Source: Nemertoderma westbladi (Eukaryota; Xenacoelomorpha; Nemertodermatida; Nemertodermatidae). Taken from it: a stretch of DNA of 64,000 nt. A model generated the notes under the pieces. That model saw only the letters and a list, made by a program, of their open reading frames with translations. It had not been told where the DNA came from and made no database searches. Where the stretch lies: contig JAUCBJ010001382.1 in the NCBI GenBank assembly GCA_032718475.1, positions 1 through 64,000 of the forward strand, in the 5' to 3' direction. The position numbers and the translations under genes are program-made. Shown in pieces: positions 1-11,143 of this stretch (position 1 is its first letter; every line of letters starts with the position of its first letter).

Positions 1-1000
1 TGACTATTGACACACACTCACACCGAATACACGAGGCATACAAGGACGGCAGATAAACTGTGAGTTATGCATCACCGATATCTTATATTTTATTTAGGTA
101 ATGTTACTTATTATTTATTTTGCAGGACGTAAAACCAATTAAGTCTGTCTAATATATTAGTCTAGTATATTATGATATAATTAGACATGTTTATGGTATC
201 CTGTCAGATCAATCATAATCAAACCTAGTGAATTGTTTATCTTTATAGCTTTATAGTGAACAACATAATATCCCATTAATAAACATAAACAGTTATCTCC
301 CAGAAGAGACCTTGAAACCATAAAATTAACCTTATAGCCAATATTATTACCCTTATGCGCCTGACTTAAAAACTCTTAATAGAACCAAGGCCAAGTCATC
401 CCGGAGGCAAAGCAAACCAGTAACCTTAAAGATTCAATATACTAGTAGTGGACATAATCCCATTGAGTAAGCATAGGCCTACCACCCTATAAATCTCAGA
501 CAGACCCTGTAATAAAAAATGTTAATAAAATCTCATAACCAACCCCTGGATTTCCATGAATATATATTGTTACATGATATGGCACTACAAACACTTAGCC
601 AGACCACTATGTCCTAATAGACATACTTTATAACTCTGAACTCTAGTATTATTAAACCAATAGTTATTCAGACCCCCCCCCCCCCCCCCCCCCCCCTACA
701 AATTCCTTGCTCCCACTAATGATATATTAAATTTTTTAAAGGGAAACCAAGTAATGCAACAACTTATGAAAACATATGATATGATTTCTTTTGCAGCCAT
801 TCTGGCCAGATTTCTTTTGCAACCATTCTGGCCAATCATATCTTTATAACTTTTACAAACACAATGACAGGACTCGGCCAACTGTGTGCAACCTTGTCGG
901 ATTCTGAAATGACTTATCATCCCAAATAAGATCATCTCTGGATCTCTAATTCCTACAAATTAGGGAACCATTAATTATGAATGAAAATGAATAATAATAT
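1..1000. other. AT-rich non-coding stretch, no gene recognised
   Basis: I find no exon of the coiled-coil gene and no transposon protein here. The only notable features are a poly-C run and two near-copies of a short motif ending TTCTGGCC at about 788-832. The 3' end of the minus-strand gene could lie here or beyond the window edge. Confidence 0.5.
673..696. repeat. poly-C homopolymer (24 bp)
   Basis: This is an uninterrupted run of about 24 C. Its length may be unreliable in an assembly. Confidence 0.9.
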
Positions 1001-1048
1001 AAAAATTAATTACTTTAAAAAGCAACTGATATTATTATATATACAGAC

Positions 1049-1249
1049 ATTTCAATGGAATGTGATTTTGTTTTCAAATTCTCAACATCTCGCTTGAATT
1101 TTTCATTATCTGATTCTAATTTGACATTTACTCGAGATAAATTCTTGATTTCAGTTTCAGCTTTCTTTGTTTCATCCTTAGCAGATTTCAGCTCAACTTT
1201 GAGTTGTTTAGTATCACTCTGGTCATGAGTGATAGATGGAGCTGGTGAT
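1049..1249 (-). CDS. coiled-coil exon L1 (67 codons), last of the array
   Basis: This is the 3'-most L exon in transcript order. It is open throughout and phase 2-2. It differs from the consensus by Val for Ala after Asn in the fourth heptad, Val for Ile in DxENL, and Ser-Asp in the linker. The last exonic base is T instead of G, so the donor reads AT|GTCTGT rather than AG|GT, and the terminal Arg codon changes if the exon is spliced. GT itself is intact. No further L exon follows downstream within the window. Confidence 0.7.
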
Positions 1250-1324
1250 CTAAATGATGATATCAAACATGTTTGTGGGGTGTGTTATATATAGAGAAAA
1301 TATTTACTTAGCCATTATATTTAT

Positions 1325-1475
1325 TACTAGTTAAATTAATTTGGTTAAATTAATTGTTGTTAAATTAATTTGGTTAAATTAATTGTTGTTAAATTAATTT
1401 TGGTTAAATTAATTATTGTTAAATTAACTTTGGTTAAATTACTTGTTGTTAAATTAATTTTGGTTAAATTAATTC
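1325..1475. repeat. TTAAATTAATTTTGG intronic repeat (type A introns)
   Basis: Imperfect tandem copies of a unit of about 30 bp (GTTAAATTAATTTTGGTTAA and close variants) lie just upstream of L exons in transcript order. The same block recurs at about 1910-2003, 3145-3265, 4798-4948, 5388-5500, 6585-6672, 10117-10235 and 10670-10788. It marks the short (type A) introns and shows that exon and intron were duplicated together. Confidence 0.8.
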
Positions 1476-1629
1476 AACAATGTATTCATTCTTTAATTCA
1501 TATATTAATACGTGAAACATCTATTAACATATGATTTTGCAGTATTTATACGACTAAATAATATTAATTCATAAATAACTAGACCGTAGAGACTTTTTAA
1601 AAGCAACTGACATTATTATATATACAAAC

Positions 1630-1830
1630 CTTTCAAGGGAATGTGATTTTGTTTTCAAATTCTCAATATCTCGCTTGAATTTTTCATTATCTGATTCTAA
1701 TTTGGCATTTACTCGAGATAAATTCTTGATTTCAGTTTCAGCTTTCTTTGTTTCATCTTTAGCAGATTTCAGCTCAGTTTTGAGTTGTTTAGTCTCAGTC
1801 TGTTCATGAGTGATAGATGATGCTGGTGAT
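1630..1830 (-). CDS. coiled-coil exon L2
   Basis: A 201-bp phase 2-2 exon with donor AG|GTTTGT and acceptor TTTAG. It carries the linker variant SPASSITHEQ and Thr for Val in KQLKxELK. The coil, with leucines at heptad a/d positions and Asn at two a positions, matches the consensus. It is followed downstream by a short intron rich in TTAAATTAATT. Confidence 0.72.
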
Positions 1831-2152
1831 CTAAACGATGATATCAAACATGTTTGTGGGGTGTGTTATATATAGAAAAAATATTTACTTAGCCATTATA
1901 TTTATTACTAGTTAAATTAATTTTGGTTAAATTAGTTGTTGTTAAATTTACTTTGGCTAAATTACTTGTTGTTAACTTAATTTTGGTTAAATTAATTCAA
2001 CAATGTATTCTTTCTTTAATTCATATATTAATACGTGAAACATCTATTAACATATGATTTTGCAGTATTTATACGACTAAATAATATTAATTCATAAATA
2101 ACTAGACATTAGAGACTTTTTAAAAGCATCTGATATTATTATATATACAAAC

Positions 2153-2353
2153 CTTTCAAGGGAATGTGATTTTGTTTTCAAATTCTCAATATCTCGCTTG
2201 AATTTTTCATTATCTGATTCTAATTTGGCATTTACTCGAGATAAATTCTTGATTTCAGTTTCAGCTTTCTTTGTTTCATCTTTAGCAGATTTCAGCTCAA
2301 CTTTGAGTTGTTTAGTCTCAGTCTGGTCATGAGTGATAGATGAAGGTGGTGAT
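2153..2353 (-). CDS. coiled-coil exon L3
   Basis: A 201-bp phase 2-2 exon, fully open, with donor AG|GTTTGT. The linker carries an extra Pro (SPPSS). The intron upstream in transcript order is the long type B, which contains a relic exon fragment at about 2567-2640. Confidence 0.72.
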
Positions 2354-2566
2354 CTAAACAATGATATCAATCATGTTAGTGTGGTGTGATATATGAGCAG
2401 TGGAAATAAAGGTTTAGTTTGGATGGTTTAAAGAATTTTAGTGCAATTTTTTTTTTTTTCTTATACTACCAGTAACTGAAATCTGCAATTAACTATATAG
2501 TTTTTAAGTATTTATAACAAATTTGTTTAGATAAGATATCGAAATATCTTGTCTCATTCATAGACT

Positions 2567-2640
2567 TGTTTTTCAGTCTGATCATGAAAGATGAGTGGTT
2601 GATTTATTAAACACTAAATGATGATATCAGACAAATTAGT
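2567..2640 (-). pseudogene. relic coiled-coil exon 5' end in a type B intron
   Basis: The plus strand reads TTTTTCAGTCTGATCATGAA and continues to a TGATGATATCAGACA context. This parallels the 5' end of L and b exons (GTCTGGTCATGAGTGAT, then the acceptor region), but the frame and the TTTAG acceptor are lost. Confidence 0.45.
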
Positions 2641-2865
2641 ATGGTGAGTGAGTTGAATAGAACAAATATTGAATTAACATTATATTTATTAGTAGACAAA
2701 TAATAACTTCAGTAATAGTTTAATTTATATTAGAATAAAACAGACAATATCTGTCATCAAATAATATTACTATATTAATATTTTGAATAATGATTATTAA
2801 TTAATTTATAATAATACAAAAATTAATTCCTTTTAAAAGCAACTGACATTACTATATATACAAAC

Positions 2866-3066
2866 CTTTCAAGGGAATGTGATTTTGTTTTCAAATTCTC
2901 AATATCTCGCTTGAATTCTTCATTATCTGATTCTAATTTCGCATTGACTCGAGATAAATTCTTGATTTCAGATTCAGCTTTCTTTGTTTCATCCTTAGCA
3001 GATTTCAGCTCAACTTTGAGTTGTTTAGACTCACTCTGGTCAGGAGTGATATATGATGCTGGTGAC
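2866..3066 (-). CDS. coiled-coil exon L4
   Basis: A 201-bp phase 2-2 exon. Its acceptor is followed by G (AG|GTCACC), still giving Arg at the junction. Distinct residues are a Tyr-Ile-Thr-Pro linker, Ser-Glu-Ser before KQLK, AESEIKNL, and Glu for Lys before Phe in the fifth heptad. It shares AESEI with exon L9. Confidence 0.72.
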
Positions 3067-3417
3067 CTAAACGTTGATATCAAACATGTTTGTGGGGTGT
3101 GTTATATATAGAGAAAATATTTACTTAGCCATTATATTTATTACTAGTTAAATTATTTTGGTTAAATTAATTGTTATAAAATTAATTTTGGTTAAATTAA
3201 TTATTGATAAATTAACTTTGGTTAAATTACTTTGTATTAAATTAATTTTGGTTAAATTAATTCAACAACGTTTTCTTTCTTTAATTCATATATTAATACG
3301 TGAAATATCTATTAACATATGATTTTGCAGTATTTATACGACTAAATAATATTAATTCATAAATAACTAGACATTAGAGACTTTTTAAAAGCAACTGACA
3401 TTATTATATATACAAAC

Positions 3418-3618
3418 CTTTCAAGGGAATGTGATTTTGTTTTCAAATTCTCAATATCTCGCTTGAATTTTTCATTATCTGATTCTAATTTGGTATTTAC
3501 TCGAGTTAAATTCTTGATTTCAGTTTCAGCTTTCTTTGTTTCATCCTTAGCAGATTTCAGCTCAACTTTGAGTTGTTTAGTCTCAGTCTGTTCATGAGTG
3601 ATAGATGGAGCTGGTGAT
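3418..3618 (-). CDS. coiled-coil exon L5
   Basis: A 201-bp exon that is open in the same phase, with intact donor and acceptor. The intron base before TTTAG creates an in-frame stop, so the exon does not sit in an extended ORF and is easily missed. It carries Thr at two positions of the fourth heptad (NLTRVNTKL). Confidence 0.7.
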
Positions 3619-3829
3619 CTAAATTATGATATCAATCATGTTAGTGTGGTGTGATATATGAGCAGTGGAAATAATGGGTTAGGTTGGATGATTTAAAAAA
3701 TTTCATTGCAATTTTGTTCATTTATTATATACTATCGTTAAATGAAATCTGCAATTAACTATATAGTTTTTAAGTATTTATAACTAATTTGTTTAGATAA
3801 GATATCGAAATATCTTGTCTCATTCATAG

Positions 3830-3890
3830 ACTTGTCTTTCAGTCTGATCATGAAAGATGAGTGATTGATTTATGAGACCCAAAATGATGA
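3830..3890 (-). pseudogene. relic exon 5' end in a type B intron
   Basis: This is the same decayed exon-like motif as at 2567-2640 (CAGTCTGATCATGAAAGATG). It lies just before the left arm of the palindrome at 3860. Confidence 0.4.
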
Positions 3891-4060
3891 TATCAGATAA
3901 ATTATTATGGTGAGTGAGTTGAATAAAACAAATATTGAATTAACATTATATTTATTAGGGACAAATAAATATAATGTTAATTCAATATTTGTTCTATTCA
4001 ACTCACTCACCATACTAATTTGTCTGATATCATCATTTTGGGTTTCATAAATCAATCACT
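3860..4060. repeat. near-perfect palindrome, arms about 96 bp
   Basis: The left arm (3860-3956) and the right arm (3965-4060) are reverse complements with a few mismatches. They are separated by about 8 bp. The arm is type B intron sequence, so the structure is an inverted duplication of local intron DNA rather than a transposon end. The right arm is followed immediately by a SINE, after which the intron resumes with the sequence found in the centre of the palindrome. Confidence 0.8.
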
Positions 4061-4074
4061 TCTACTCTCAATTA

Positions 4075-4336
4075 AGCAGCAGCTTGGTCTAGAGGTGACA
4101 TTACTGTGCTTCCGATTAGGGAGCCCGGGATCGATCCCTAGATGGGGCAGCACTGTTTGGGCACAGTGCTTTAAATGCTGCAGCCTAGCCTAACCCCGGC
4201 TTTCATCCTTCAGTGGTCGATAAATGGGAACCAAGGCAACTTGGGAAACAGAGTGGAAGGGTTTATTGTGGAAGATCACCCATGGTGGTGAACAGGCATT
4301 CCTTGGCTTAACGAGCCTAAAAGATTCTCCCATTCA
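4075..4336 (+). mobile_element. tRNA-derived SINE
   Basis: The head contains an A box TGGTCTAGAGG at 4085-4095, matching TRGYNNANNNG. A B box GATCGATCC lies at 4129-4137 and matches GWTCRANNC. The 33-nt spacing between them is typical of RNA polymerase III internal promoters. A non-tRNA body of about 190 bp follows. Target-site duplications are not clear, because the right flank repeats TTAGGGACAAATAATAAC from the palindrome centre. No second copy was seen in the window. Confidence 0.7.
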
Positions 4337-4520
4337 TTAGGGACAAATAATAACTTCAGCAATTCATTCTTAGTTTAATTTATATTAGAATAAAACAGAC
4401 AATATCTACCATCAATTAATATTACTGTATTAATATTTTGAATAATAATAGTTAATTAATTTATAATAATATAAAAATTAATTACTTTAAAAAGCAACTG
4501 ACATTATTATATATACAGAC

Positions 4521-4721
4521 CTTTCAATGGAATGTGATTTTGTTTTCAAATTCTCAATATCTCGCTTGAATTTTTCATTATCTGATTCTAATTTGGCATT
4601 TACTCGAGATAAATTCTTGATTTCAGTTTCAGCTTTCTTTGTTTCATCTTTAGCAGATTTCAGCTCAACTTTGAGTTGTTTAGTCTCACTCTGGTCATGA
4701 GTGATAGATGATGCTGGTGAC
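4521..4721 (-). CDS. coiled-coil exon L6
   Basis: A 201-bp phase 2-2 exon with donor AG|GTCTGT and acceptor TTTAG. It carries the SPASSITHDQ linker and ends in Ser-Ile-Glu. Its downstream intron is the short TTAAATTAATT type; its upstream intron is type B and carries the L10-L9 style spacing without the LINE. Confidence 0.72.
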
Positions 4722-5100
4722 CTAAACAATGATATCAAACATGTTTGTGGGGTGTGTTATATATAGAAAAAATATTTACTTAGCATTATATTTATTACTA
4801 GTTAAATTAATTTGGTTAAATTAATTGTTGTTAAATTAATTTGGTTAAATTAATTGTTGTTAAATTAATATTGGTTAAATTAATTATTGTTAAATTAAGT
4901 TTGGTTAAATTACTTGTTGTTAAATTAATTTTGGTTAAATTAATTCAACAATGTATTCTTTCTTTAATTCATATATTAATACGTGAAACATCTATTAACA
5001 TATGATTTTGCAGTATTTATACGACTAAATAATATTAATTCATAAATAACTAGACATTAGAGACTTTTTAAAAGCAACTGACATTATTATATATACAAAC

Positions 5101-5301
5101 CTTTCAAGGGAATGTGATTTTGTTTTCAAATTCTCAATATCTCTCTTGAATTTATCAATATCTGATTCTAATTTGGCATTTGCTCGAGATAAATTCTTGA
5201 TTTCAGTTTCAGCTTTCTTTGTTTCATCCTTAGCAGATTTCAGCTCAACTTTGAGTTGTTTAGTCTCACTCTGGTCATGAGTGATAGATGATGCTGGTGA
5301 T
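5101..5301 (-). CDS. coiled-coil exon L7
   Basis: A 201-bp phase 2-2 exon. It is the most divergent coil in the array: Ala for Val in SRxNAKL, and Ile-Asp for Asn-Glu in the fifth heptad. The second a-position Asn is therefore replaced by Ile, which would strengthen hydrophobic packing at that layer. Confidence 0.72.
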
Positions 5302-5653
5302 CTAAATGATGATATCAAACATGATTGTGGGGTGTGTTATATATAGAAAAAATATTTACTTAGCCATTATATTTATTACTAGTTAAATTAATTTGGTTAA
5401 ATTAATTTTTGTTAAATTAATTTTGGTTAAATTAATTGTTGTTAAATTAACTTTGGTTAAATTACTTGTTATTAAATAAATTTTGGTTGAATTAATTCAA
5501 CAATGTATTCTTTCTTTAATTCATATATTAATACGTGAAACATCTATTAACATAATGATTTTGCAGTATTTATACGACTAAATAATATTAATTCATAAAT
5601 AACTAGACATTAGAGACTTTTTAAAAGCATCTGACATTAATATATATACAAAC

Positions 5654-5854
5654 CTTTCAAGGGAATGTGATTTTGTTTTCAAATTCTCAATATCTCGCTT
5701 GAATTTTTCATTATCTGATTCTAATTTGGCATTTACTCGAGATAAATTCTTGATTTCAGTTTCAGCTTTCTTTGTTTCATCTTTAGCAGATTTCAGCTCA
5801 GTTTTGAGTTGTTTAGTCTCAGTCTGGTCATGAATGATGGATGGAGCTGGTGAT
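5654..5854 (-). CDS. coiled-coil exon L8
   Basis: A 201-bp phase 2-2 exon with Ile-Ile-His in the linker and KQLKTELK at the start of the coil. Splice sites match the consensus. It is followed upstream by a type B intron. Confidence 0.72.
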
Positions 5855-6066
5855 CTAAACGATGATATCAAACATGTTAGTGTGGTGTGATATATGAGCA
5901 GTGGAAATAAAGGGTTAGTTTGGATGGTTTAAAGAATTTCAGTACAATTTTGTTTTTTTTCTTATACTACTGGTAACTGAAATCTGCAATTAACTATATA
6001 GTTTTTAAGTATTTATAACAAATTTGATTAGATAAGATATCGAAATATCTTGTCTCATTCATAGAC

Positions 6067-6130
6067 TTGTCTTTCATTTTGATCATGATAGATGAGTGAG
6101 TGATTTATGTAACCCAAAATGATGATGTCA
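6067..6130 (-). pseudogene. relic exon 5' end in a type B intron
   Basis: A decayed copy of the exon start (TTGATCATGATAGATGAG) with acceptor-side sequence AAAATGATGATGTCAGACA, as in the other type B introns. Confidence 0.4.
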
Positions 6131-6375
6131 GACAAATTATTATGGTGAGTAAGTTGAGTAGAACAAAAATAATGAATTAACATTATATGTATTAGGGGCA
6201 AATAATAACTTCAGCAATTCATTCTTAGTTTGATTTATATTAGAATAAAACAGACAATATCTGTCATCGAATAATATTACTATATTAATATTTTGAATAA
6301 TAATTATTAATTAATTAATAATAATACAAAAATTAATTACTTTAAAAAGCAACTGACATTATTATATATTCAAAC

Positions 6376-6576
6376 CTTTCAATGGAATGTGATTTTGTTT
6401 TCAAATTCTCAATATCTCGCTTGAATTTTTCATTATCTGATTCTAATTTGGCATTTACTCGAGTTAAATTCTTGATTTCAGATTCAGCTTTCTTTGTTTC
6501 ATCCTTAGCAGATTTCAGCTCAACTTTGAGTTGTTTAGACTCACTCTGGTCATGAGTGATAGATGATGCTGGTGAC
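6376..6576 (-). CDS. coiled-coil exon L9
   Basis: A 201-bp phase 2-2 exon with Ser-Glu-Ser before KQLK, AESEIKNL and TRVNAKL. It groups with L4 and L5. The acceptor polypyrimidine tract differs from the rest, because TTAAATTAATT repeat sequence begins only about 10 bp upstream of the acceptor. This is the least convincing acceptor in the array. Confidence 0.65.
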
Positions 6577-6842
6577 CTAAACAATGATATTAATTTTGGT
6601 TAAATTAATTGTTGTTAAATTAACTTTGGTTAAATTACTTGTTGTTAAATTAATCTTGGTTAAATTAATTCAACAATGTATTCATTCTTTAATTCATATA
6701 TTAATACGTGAAACATCTATTAACATATGATTTTGCCATATTTATACGACTAAATAATATTAATTCATAAATAACTAGACATTAGACATCCGTTATTTCT
6801 GGTCTAAAAAAAGCAGAATCTGTGAAGTCAAAAAACAAAGTT

Positions 6843-8073
6843 GTTAATATTCGTTCCATCCCCGGTTGGAATGAGTTAATAAAAGAGCAATACGAGGTAT
6901 CCCGGGATTCTTTCCTTATATTTAAGATTTAAATATGCGGAAAGATCAGCCAAACGTCATGAATTACAGATGCGTAAAGATATTTTAGCTAAAAAATTGT
7001 TATGTAATAATAGTAGAGATTTTTGGAAAGAGATAAAGAAAATTAATAATAGCAATATTCCTTTACCTATGTCAATAGATGGTGTTTCTGGTGCTGATCA
7101 AATAGCTAATCTTTGGCAAGAACATTTTAAATATTTTTTCAATTGCCTTAATAGACGTGCAACTAATATTAATTGCACGAAAGTTAATTATGACAAAATT
7201 AAAGTTGAGATTTAAGAAATAGAAAGTAGAATAAAGCATCTGAGTGCATGTAAATCAGGAGGTAACGATAATATTTTTGCTGAACATCTTAAATATTCCT
7301 GTATGGATTTATACAATATTCTAGCATCATTGTTTACTAGTTTAATGGTGCATGGTGTTTTAACGATGTCTATAATTACTGTAATATTGGTACTGATTAT
7401 AAAAGTTAAGTTAGCGAAGTTGAATAGTAAAGATAATTATAGACCAATTGCTCTGGCTAGTGTTTCATCGAAAGTGTTGGAAAAAATTATACTTGATAGA
7501 ATAATTGATAACTTGCAGACATCTCATAACCAGTTCGGTTTTAAACCAAAACTGGGCACTGACATGTGTATTTATTATCTTAAAGAAATATTATATAAAT
7601 ATTGTCAACTCCAGTCAAATATGTTTGTTAGTTTTTTGGATGCCTCCAAGGCTTTCGACCATATATACCACGGTAAATTATTTGAAATCTTATTGAATAG
7701 AGATGTCCCTAAATATATTGTTAGGTTAATTGTTTATTGGTATGTCAATCAATTATTTGCTTCCCGCTGGGGGAAATGTATTATCGTCTTTTTTTACAGT
7801 TAGCAATGGTTGCAGACAGGATATATGGACTGTTTATCTGTCGAATTAAATCAACTTAATATTGGTTGTTTATATAGTACTCTGATTTTTAATCACCTTA
7901 TGTATGCGGATGACCTTGTATTAATTTCTCCGTCTGTAAAGGGTATGCAGTCTTCATTAAACAAGTGTTTACAATTCAGTAAAAATTACGATGTTAACTT
8001 TAGTGCAAAGAAAAGTGCAATTTTGATAATTAGGTCAAAATCTCAATCCAAGTTTTTCTTTCCCAGAATTTAA
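6843..8073 (+). pseudogene. LINE reverse transcriptase, broken
   Basis: Recognisable pieces in order: a PGWNELIKEQ linker motif (about 6870), a helical region with FWKEIKKIN (about 7020), the RT finger region with NYRPIALASVSSKVLEKII (about 7435-7490), the first catalytic Asp block FLDASKAFD (about 7635-7660), and the YADD active site (about 7900). Frames are interrupted by a TAA at about 7213 and 7801 and by further indels, so no functional product is expected. Confidence 0.85.
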
Positions 8074-8129
8074 ATTAGGTACCTTAAAAATTCCGATCAG
8101 TGAAACTGTTAAATATTTAGGCCACTTTA

Positions 8130-8290
8130 TTACAGATACACTTAGTGATGATAAGGATATAGTTAGGCATTACAGATACACTTAGTGATGATAAGGATAT
8201 AGTTAGGCATTACAGATACACTTAGTGATGATAAGGATATAGTTAGGCATTATAGATACACTTAGTGATGATAAGGATATAGTTAGGCAA
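8130..8290 (+). repeat. 40-bp tandem repeat inside the LINE (about 4 copies)
   Basis: The unit begins ATTACAGATACACTTAGTGA and ends ATAGTTAGGC. It repeats four times within what was the thumb-region coding sequence, adding repeats to the decayed RT. Confidence 0.9.
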
Positions 8291-8440
8291 ATTAGGAAAT
8301 TATACGCCCAAGTAAATAGTCTGAAACGCTGATTTTTTAATGTTCACATAAAGTTAAGGTAACACTATTTAGAGCATTTTTATAGCAGCTTATATACTTG
8401 TCAATTATGGTGCAATTACAAAAAAGTAACTATTAATAAA

Positions 8441-8728
8441 TTGTTGGTAGCGTATAATAATATATTTAGAATATTGATGAGCTATCCCAAATACTGTAGT
8501 GCTTCTCAAATGTGGGTCTCAAATTACTTACCGGATTGTGCAGCAGTTATGCAGAATTTAATGTACTGTATTATGGTTCGGTTGCAAGCTAGAAAAAACT
8601 TAATAGTGAATAATTTTATTAACTCTGATGTAACTTTTATCTCTCCCTTGTGGCGTAGGTGGTTATCTGAACTTCACATAAATTTCAATCTCAATAAGAA
8701 CATATTATTAAACATGTTTGTAAATTAA
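8441..8728 (+). pseudogene. LINE C-terminal region, partial
   Basis: This is an open stretch of about 95 codons. It contains VAYNNIFRILMSYP followed by CSASQMW, the conserved segment after the RT thumb of CR1/jockey-like LINEs. It belongs to the same element as the RT fragment upstream. Confidence 0.65.
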
Positions 8729-8922
8729 GCATTTGGTTATTAAATATTATGTTGGTAGGTGGTGTATAGTATATTATGGTAGGTAGTATTTGTTGATCTA
8801 TCTAGTTGTTGGGTTGGTGCAAGTGAACTGTGATATATGTTTATATATTTCGTGTTAAATATACAAAGATGCATTGAATTAGAGACTTTTGAAAAGCAAC
8901 TCTCATTATTATATATACAAAC

Positions 8923-9123
8923 CTTTCAAGGGAATGTGATTTTGTTTTCAAATTCTCAATATCTCGCTTGAATTTTTCATTATCTGATTCTAATTTGGCA
9001 TTTACTCGAGATAAATTCTTGATTTCAGTTTCAGCTTTCTTTGTTTCATCTTTAGCAGATTTCAGCTCAACTTTGAGTTGTTTAGTCTCAGTCTGGTCAT
9101 AAGTGATGGATGGAGATGGTGAT
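8923..9123 (-). CDS. coiled-coil exon L10
   Basis: A 201-bp phase 2-2 exon on the far side of the LINE insertion. It carries a SPSPSITYDQ linker and the consensus coil. Splice sites are intact, so the LINE only lengthens the neighbouring intron (to about 2.3 kb). Confidence 0.72.
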
Positions 9124-9335
9124 CTAAACGATGATATCAAACATGTTAGTGTGGTGTGATATATGAGGAGTGGAAATAATGGGTTAGGTTGGATGATTTA
9201 AAGAATTTCAGTGCAATTTTGTTCATTTTTTATATACTATCGTTAAATGAAATCTGCAGTTAACTATATAGTTTTTAAGTATTTATACAAATTTGTTTAG
9301 ATAAGATATCGAAATATCTTGTCTCATTCATAGAC

Positions 9336-9400
9336 TTGTCTTTCAGTCTGATCATGAAAGATGAGTGATTGATTTATGAAACCCAAAATGATGATATCAG
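9336..9400 (-). pseudogene. relic exon 5' end in a type B intron
   Basis: The same CAGTCTGATCATGAAAGATG relic with AAAATGATGATATCAGACA, upstream of L10 in transcript order. Confidence 0.4.
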
Positions 9401-9585
9401 ACAAATTATTATGGTGAGTGAGTTGAACAGAACAAAAATAATGAATTAACATTATATTTATTAGTAGACAAATAATAACTTTAGCAATTTATATTCTTAG
9501 TTTAATTTATATTATAATAAAACAGGCAATATCTGTCATCAAATAATATTACTATATTAATATTTTGAATAATAATAATAAATTA

Positions 9586-9731
9586 AATTATAAGTAATTA
9601 AACAGGACTAAGGATGATCCAACTCTAAAGCAAATGGAGCGGAAAAAATGAATTCGCCACCACCAGCATTTTTTCCACTCCATTTGCTATAGTGTTGGAT
9701 CATCCTTAGTCCTGTTTAATTAATTATAATT
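9586..9731. mobile_element. fold-back element: inverted pair of SINE 3' ends
   Basis: About 62-bp arms (9586-9650 and 9667-9731) are reverse complements around a 15-bp centre. The arm sequence (AACAGGACTAAGGATGATCC) recurs as a single copy at 17821-17918, where it continues into a tRNA T-arm-like segment. The fold-back therefore looks like two head-to-head truncated SINE tails rather than a classical MITE. It lies in the intron between L10 and L11. Confidence 0.75.
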
Positions 9732-9836
9732 TATACAATCTATGGATGTTAAACACATATACAATTATTAATTAATTTATAATAATATAAAAATAAATTC
9801 CTTTAAAAAGCAACTGACATTATTATATATACAAAC

Positions 9837-10037
9837 CTTTCAAGGGAATATGATTTTGTTCTCAAATTCTCAATATCTCGCTTGAATTTTTCATTATCTG
9901 TTTCTAATTTGGCATTTACTCGAGATAAATTCTTGATTTCAGTTTCAGCTTTCTTTGTTTCATCCTTAGCAGATTTCAGCTCAACTTTGAGTTGTTTAGT
10001 CTCAGTCTGGTCATGAGTGATGGATGGAGCTGGTGAT
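9837..10037 (-). CDS. coiled-coil exon L11
   Basis: A 201-bp phase 2-2 exon with LETDNEKF (Thr for Ser), Arg for Lys in ENLxTK and Tyr for His in the C-terminal KSxSLE. Splice sites are intact. Confidence 0.72.
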
Positions 10038-10389
10038 CTAAATGATGATATCAATCATGTTTGTGGGGTGTGTTATATATAGAGAAAATATTTACTTAGC
10101 CATTATATTTATTACTAGTTAAATTAATTTTGGTTAAATTAATTGTTGTTAAATTAATTTTGGTTAAATTAATTATTGTTAAATTAACTTTGGTTAAATT
10201 ACTTGTTGTTAAATTAATTTTGGTTAAATTAATTCAACAATGTATTCTTTCTTTAATTCATATATTAATACGTGAAACATCTATTAACATATGATTTTGC
10301 AGTATTTATATAACTGAATAATATTAATTCATAAATAACTAGACATTAGAGACTTTTTAAAAGCAACTCTCATTATTATATATACAAAC

Positions 10390-10590
10390 CTTTCAAGGGA
10401 ATGTGATTTTGTTTTCGAATTCTCAATATCTCGCTTGAATTTTTCATTATCTGATTCTAATTTAGCATTTACTCGAGATAAATTCTTGATTTCAGTTTCA
10501 GCTTTCTTTGTTTCATCTTTAGCAGATTTCAGCTCAACTTTGAGTTGTTTAGTCTCAGTCTGGTCATGAGTGATGGATGGAGCTGGTGAT
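10390..10590 (-). CDS. coiled-coil exon L12
   Basis: A 201-bp phase 2-2 exon. The last d-position Leu of the coil is Ser (IENSKTK). L12 and L13 and their flanking introns (553-bp period) are nearly identical, so this is one of the youngest duplications. Confidence 0.72.
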
Positions 10591-10942
10591 CTAAATGATG
10601 ATATCAATCATGTTTGTGGGGTGTGTTATATATAGAGAAAATATTTACTTAGCCATTATATTTATTACTAGTTAAATTAATTTTGGTTAAATTAATTGTT
10701 GTTAAATTAATTTTGGTTAAATTAATTATTGTTAAATTAACTTTGGTTAAATTACTTGTTGTTAAATTAATTTTGGTTAAATTAATTCAACAATGTATTC
10801 TTTCTTTAATTCATATATTAATACGTGAAACATCTATTAACATATGATTTTGCAGTATTTATACAACTGAATAATATTAATTCATAAATAACTAGACATT
10901 AGAGACTTTTTAAAAGCAACTCTCATTATTATATATACAAAC

Positions 10943-11143
10943 CTTTCAAGGGAATGTGATTTTGTTTTCAAATTCTCAATATCTCGCTTGAATTTTTCAT
11001 TATCTGATTCTAATTTGGCATTTACTCGAGATAAATTCTTGATTTCAGTTTCAGCTTTCTTTGTTTCATCTTTAGCATATTTCAGCTCAACTTTGAGTTG
11101 TTTAGTCTCAGTCTGGTCATGAGTGATGGATGGAGCTGGTGAT
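10943..11143 (-). CDS. coiled-coil exon L13
   Basis: A 201-bp phase 2-2 exon with Tyr for Ser in LKxAKDE, shared only with L14. L13 is otherwise consensus. The shared change indicates a recent duplication or gene conversion between L13 and L14. Confidence 0.72.

Larger units (their letters stand above)
6787..8880 (+). mobile_element. degraded LINE (non-LTR retrotransposon) in an intron
   Basis: The insertion splits a type A intron. The sequence ending CTAGACATTAGA on the left resumes as ATTAGAGACTTTT on the right, suggesting a short target duplication around ATTAGA. The interior holds the linker region, reverse transcriptase and C-terminal region of a CR1/Daphne/jockey-like LINE in several frames, with stops and frameshifts. 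No endonuclease was recognised, so the copy is 5'-truncated. It is antisense to the coiled-coil gene. Confidence 0.8.
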
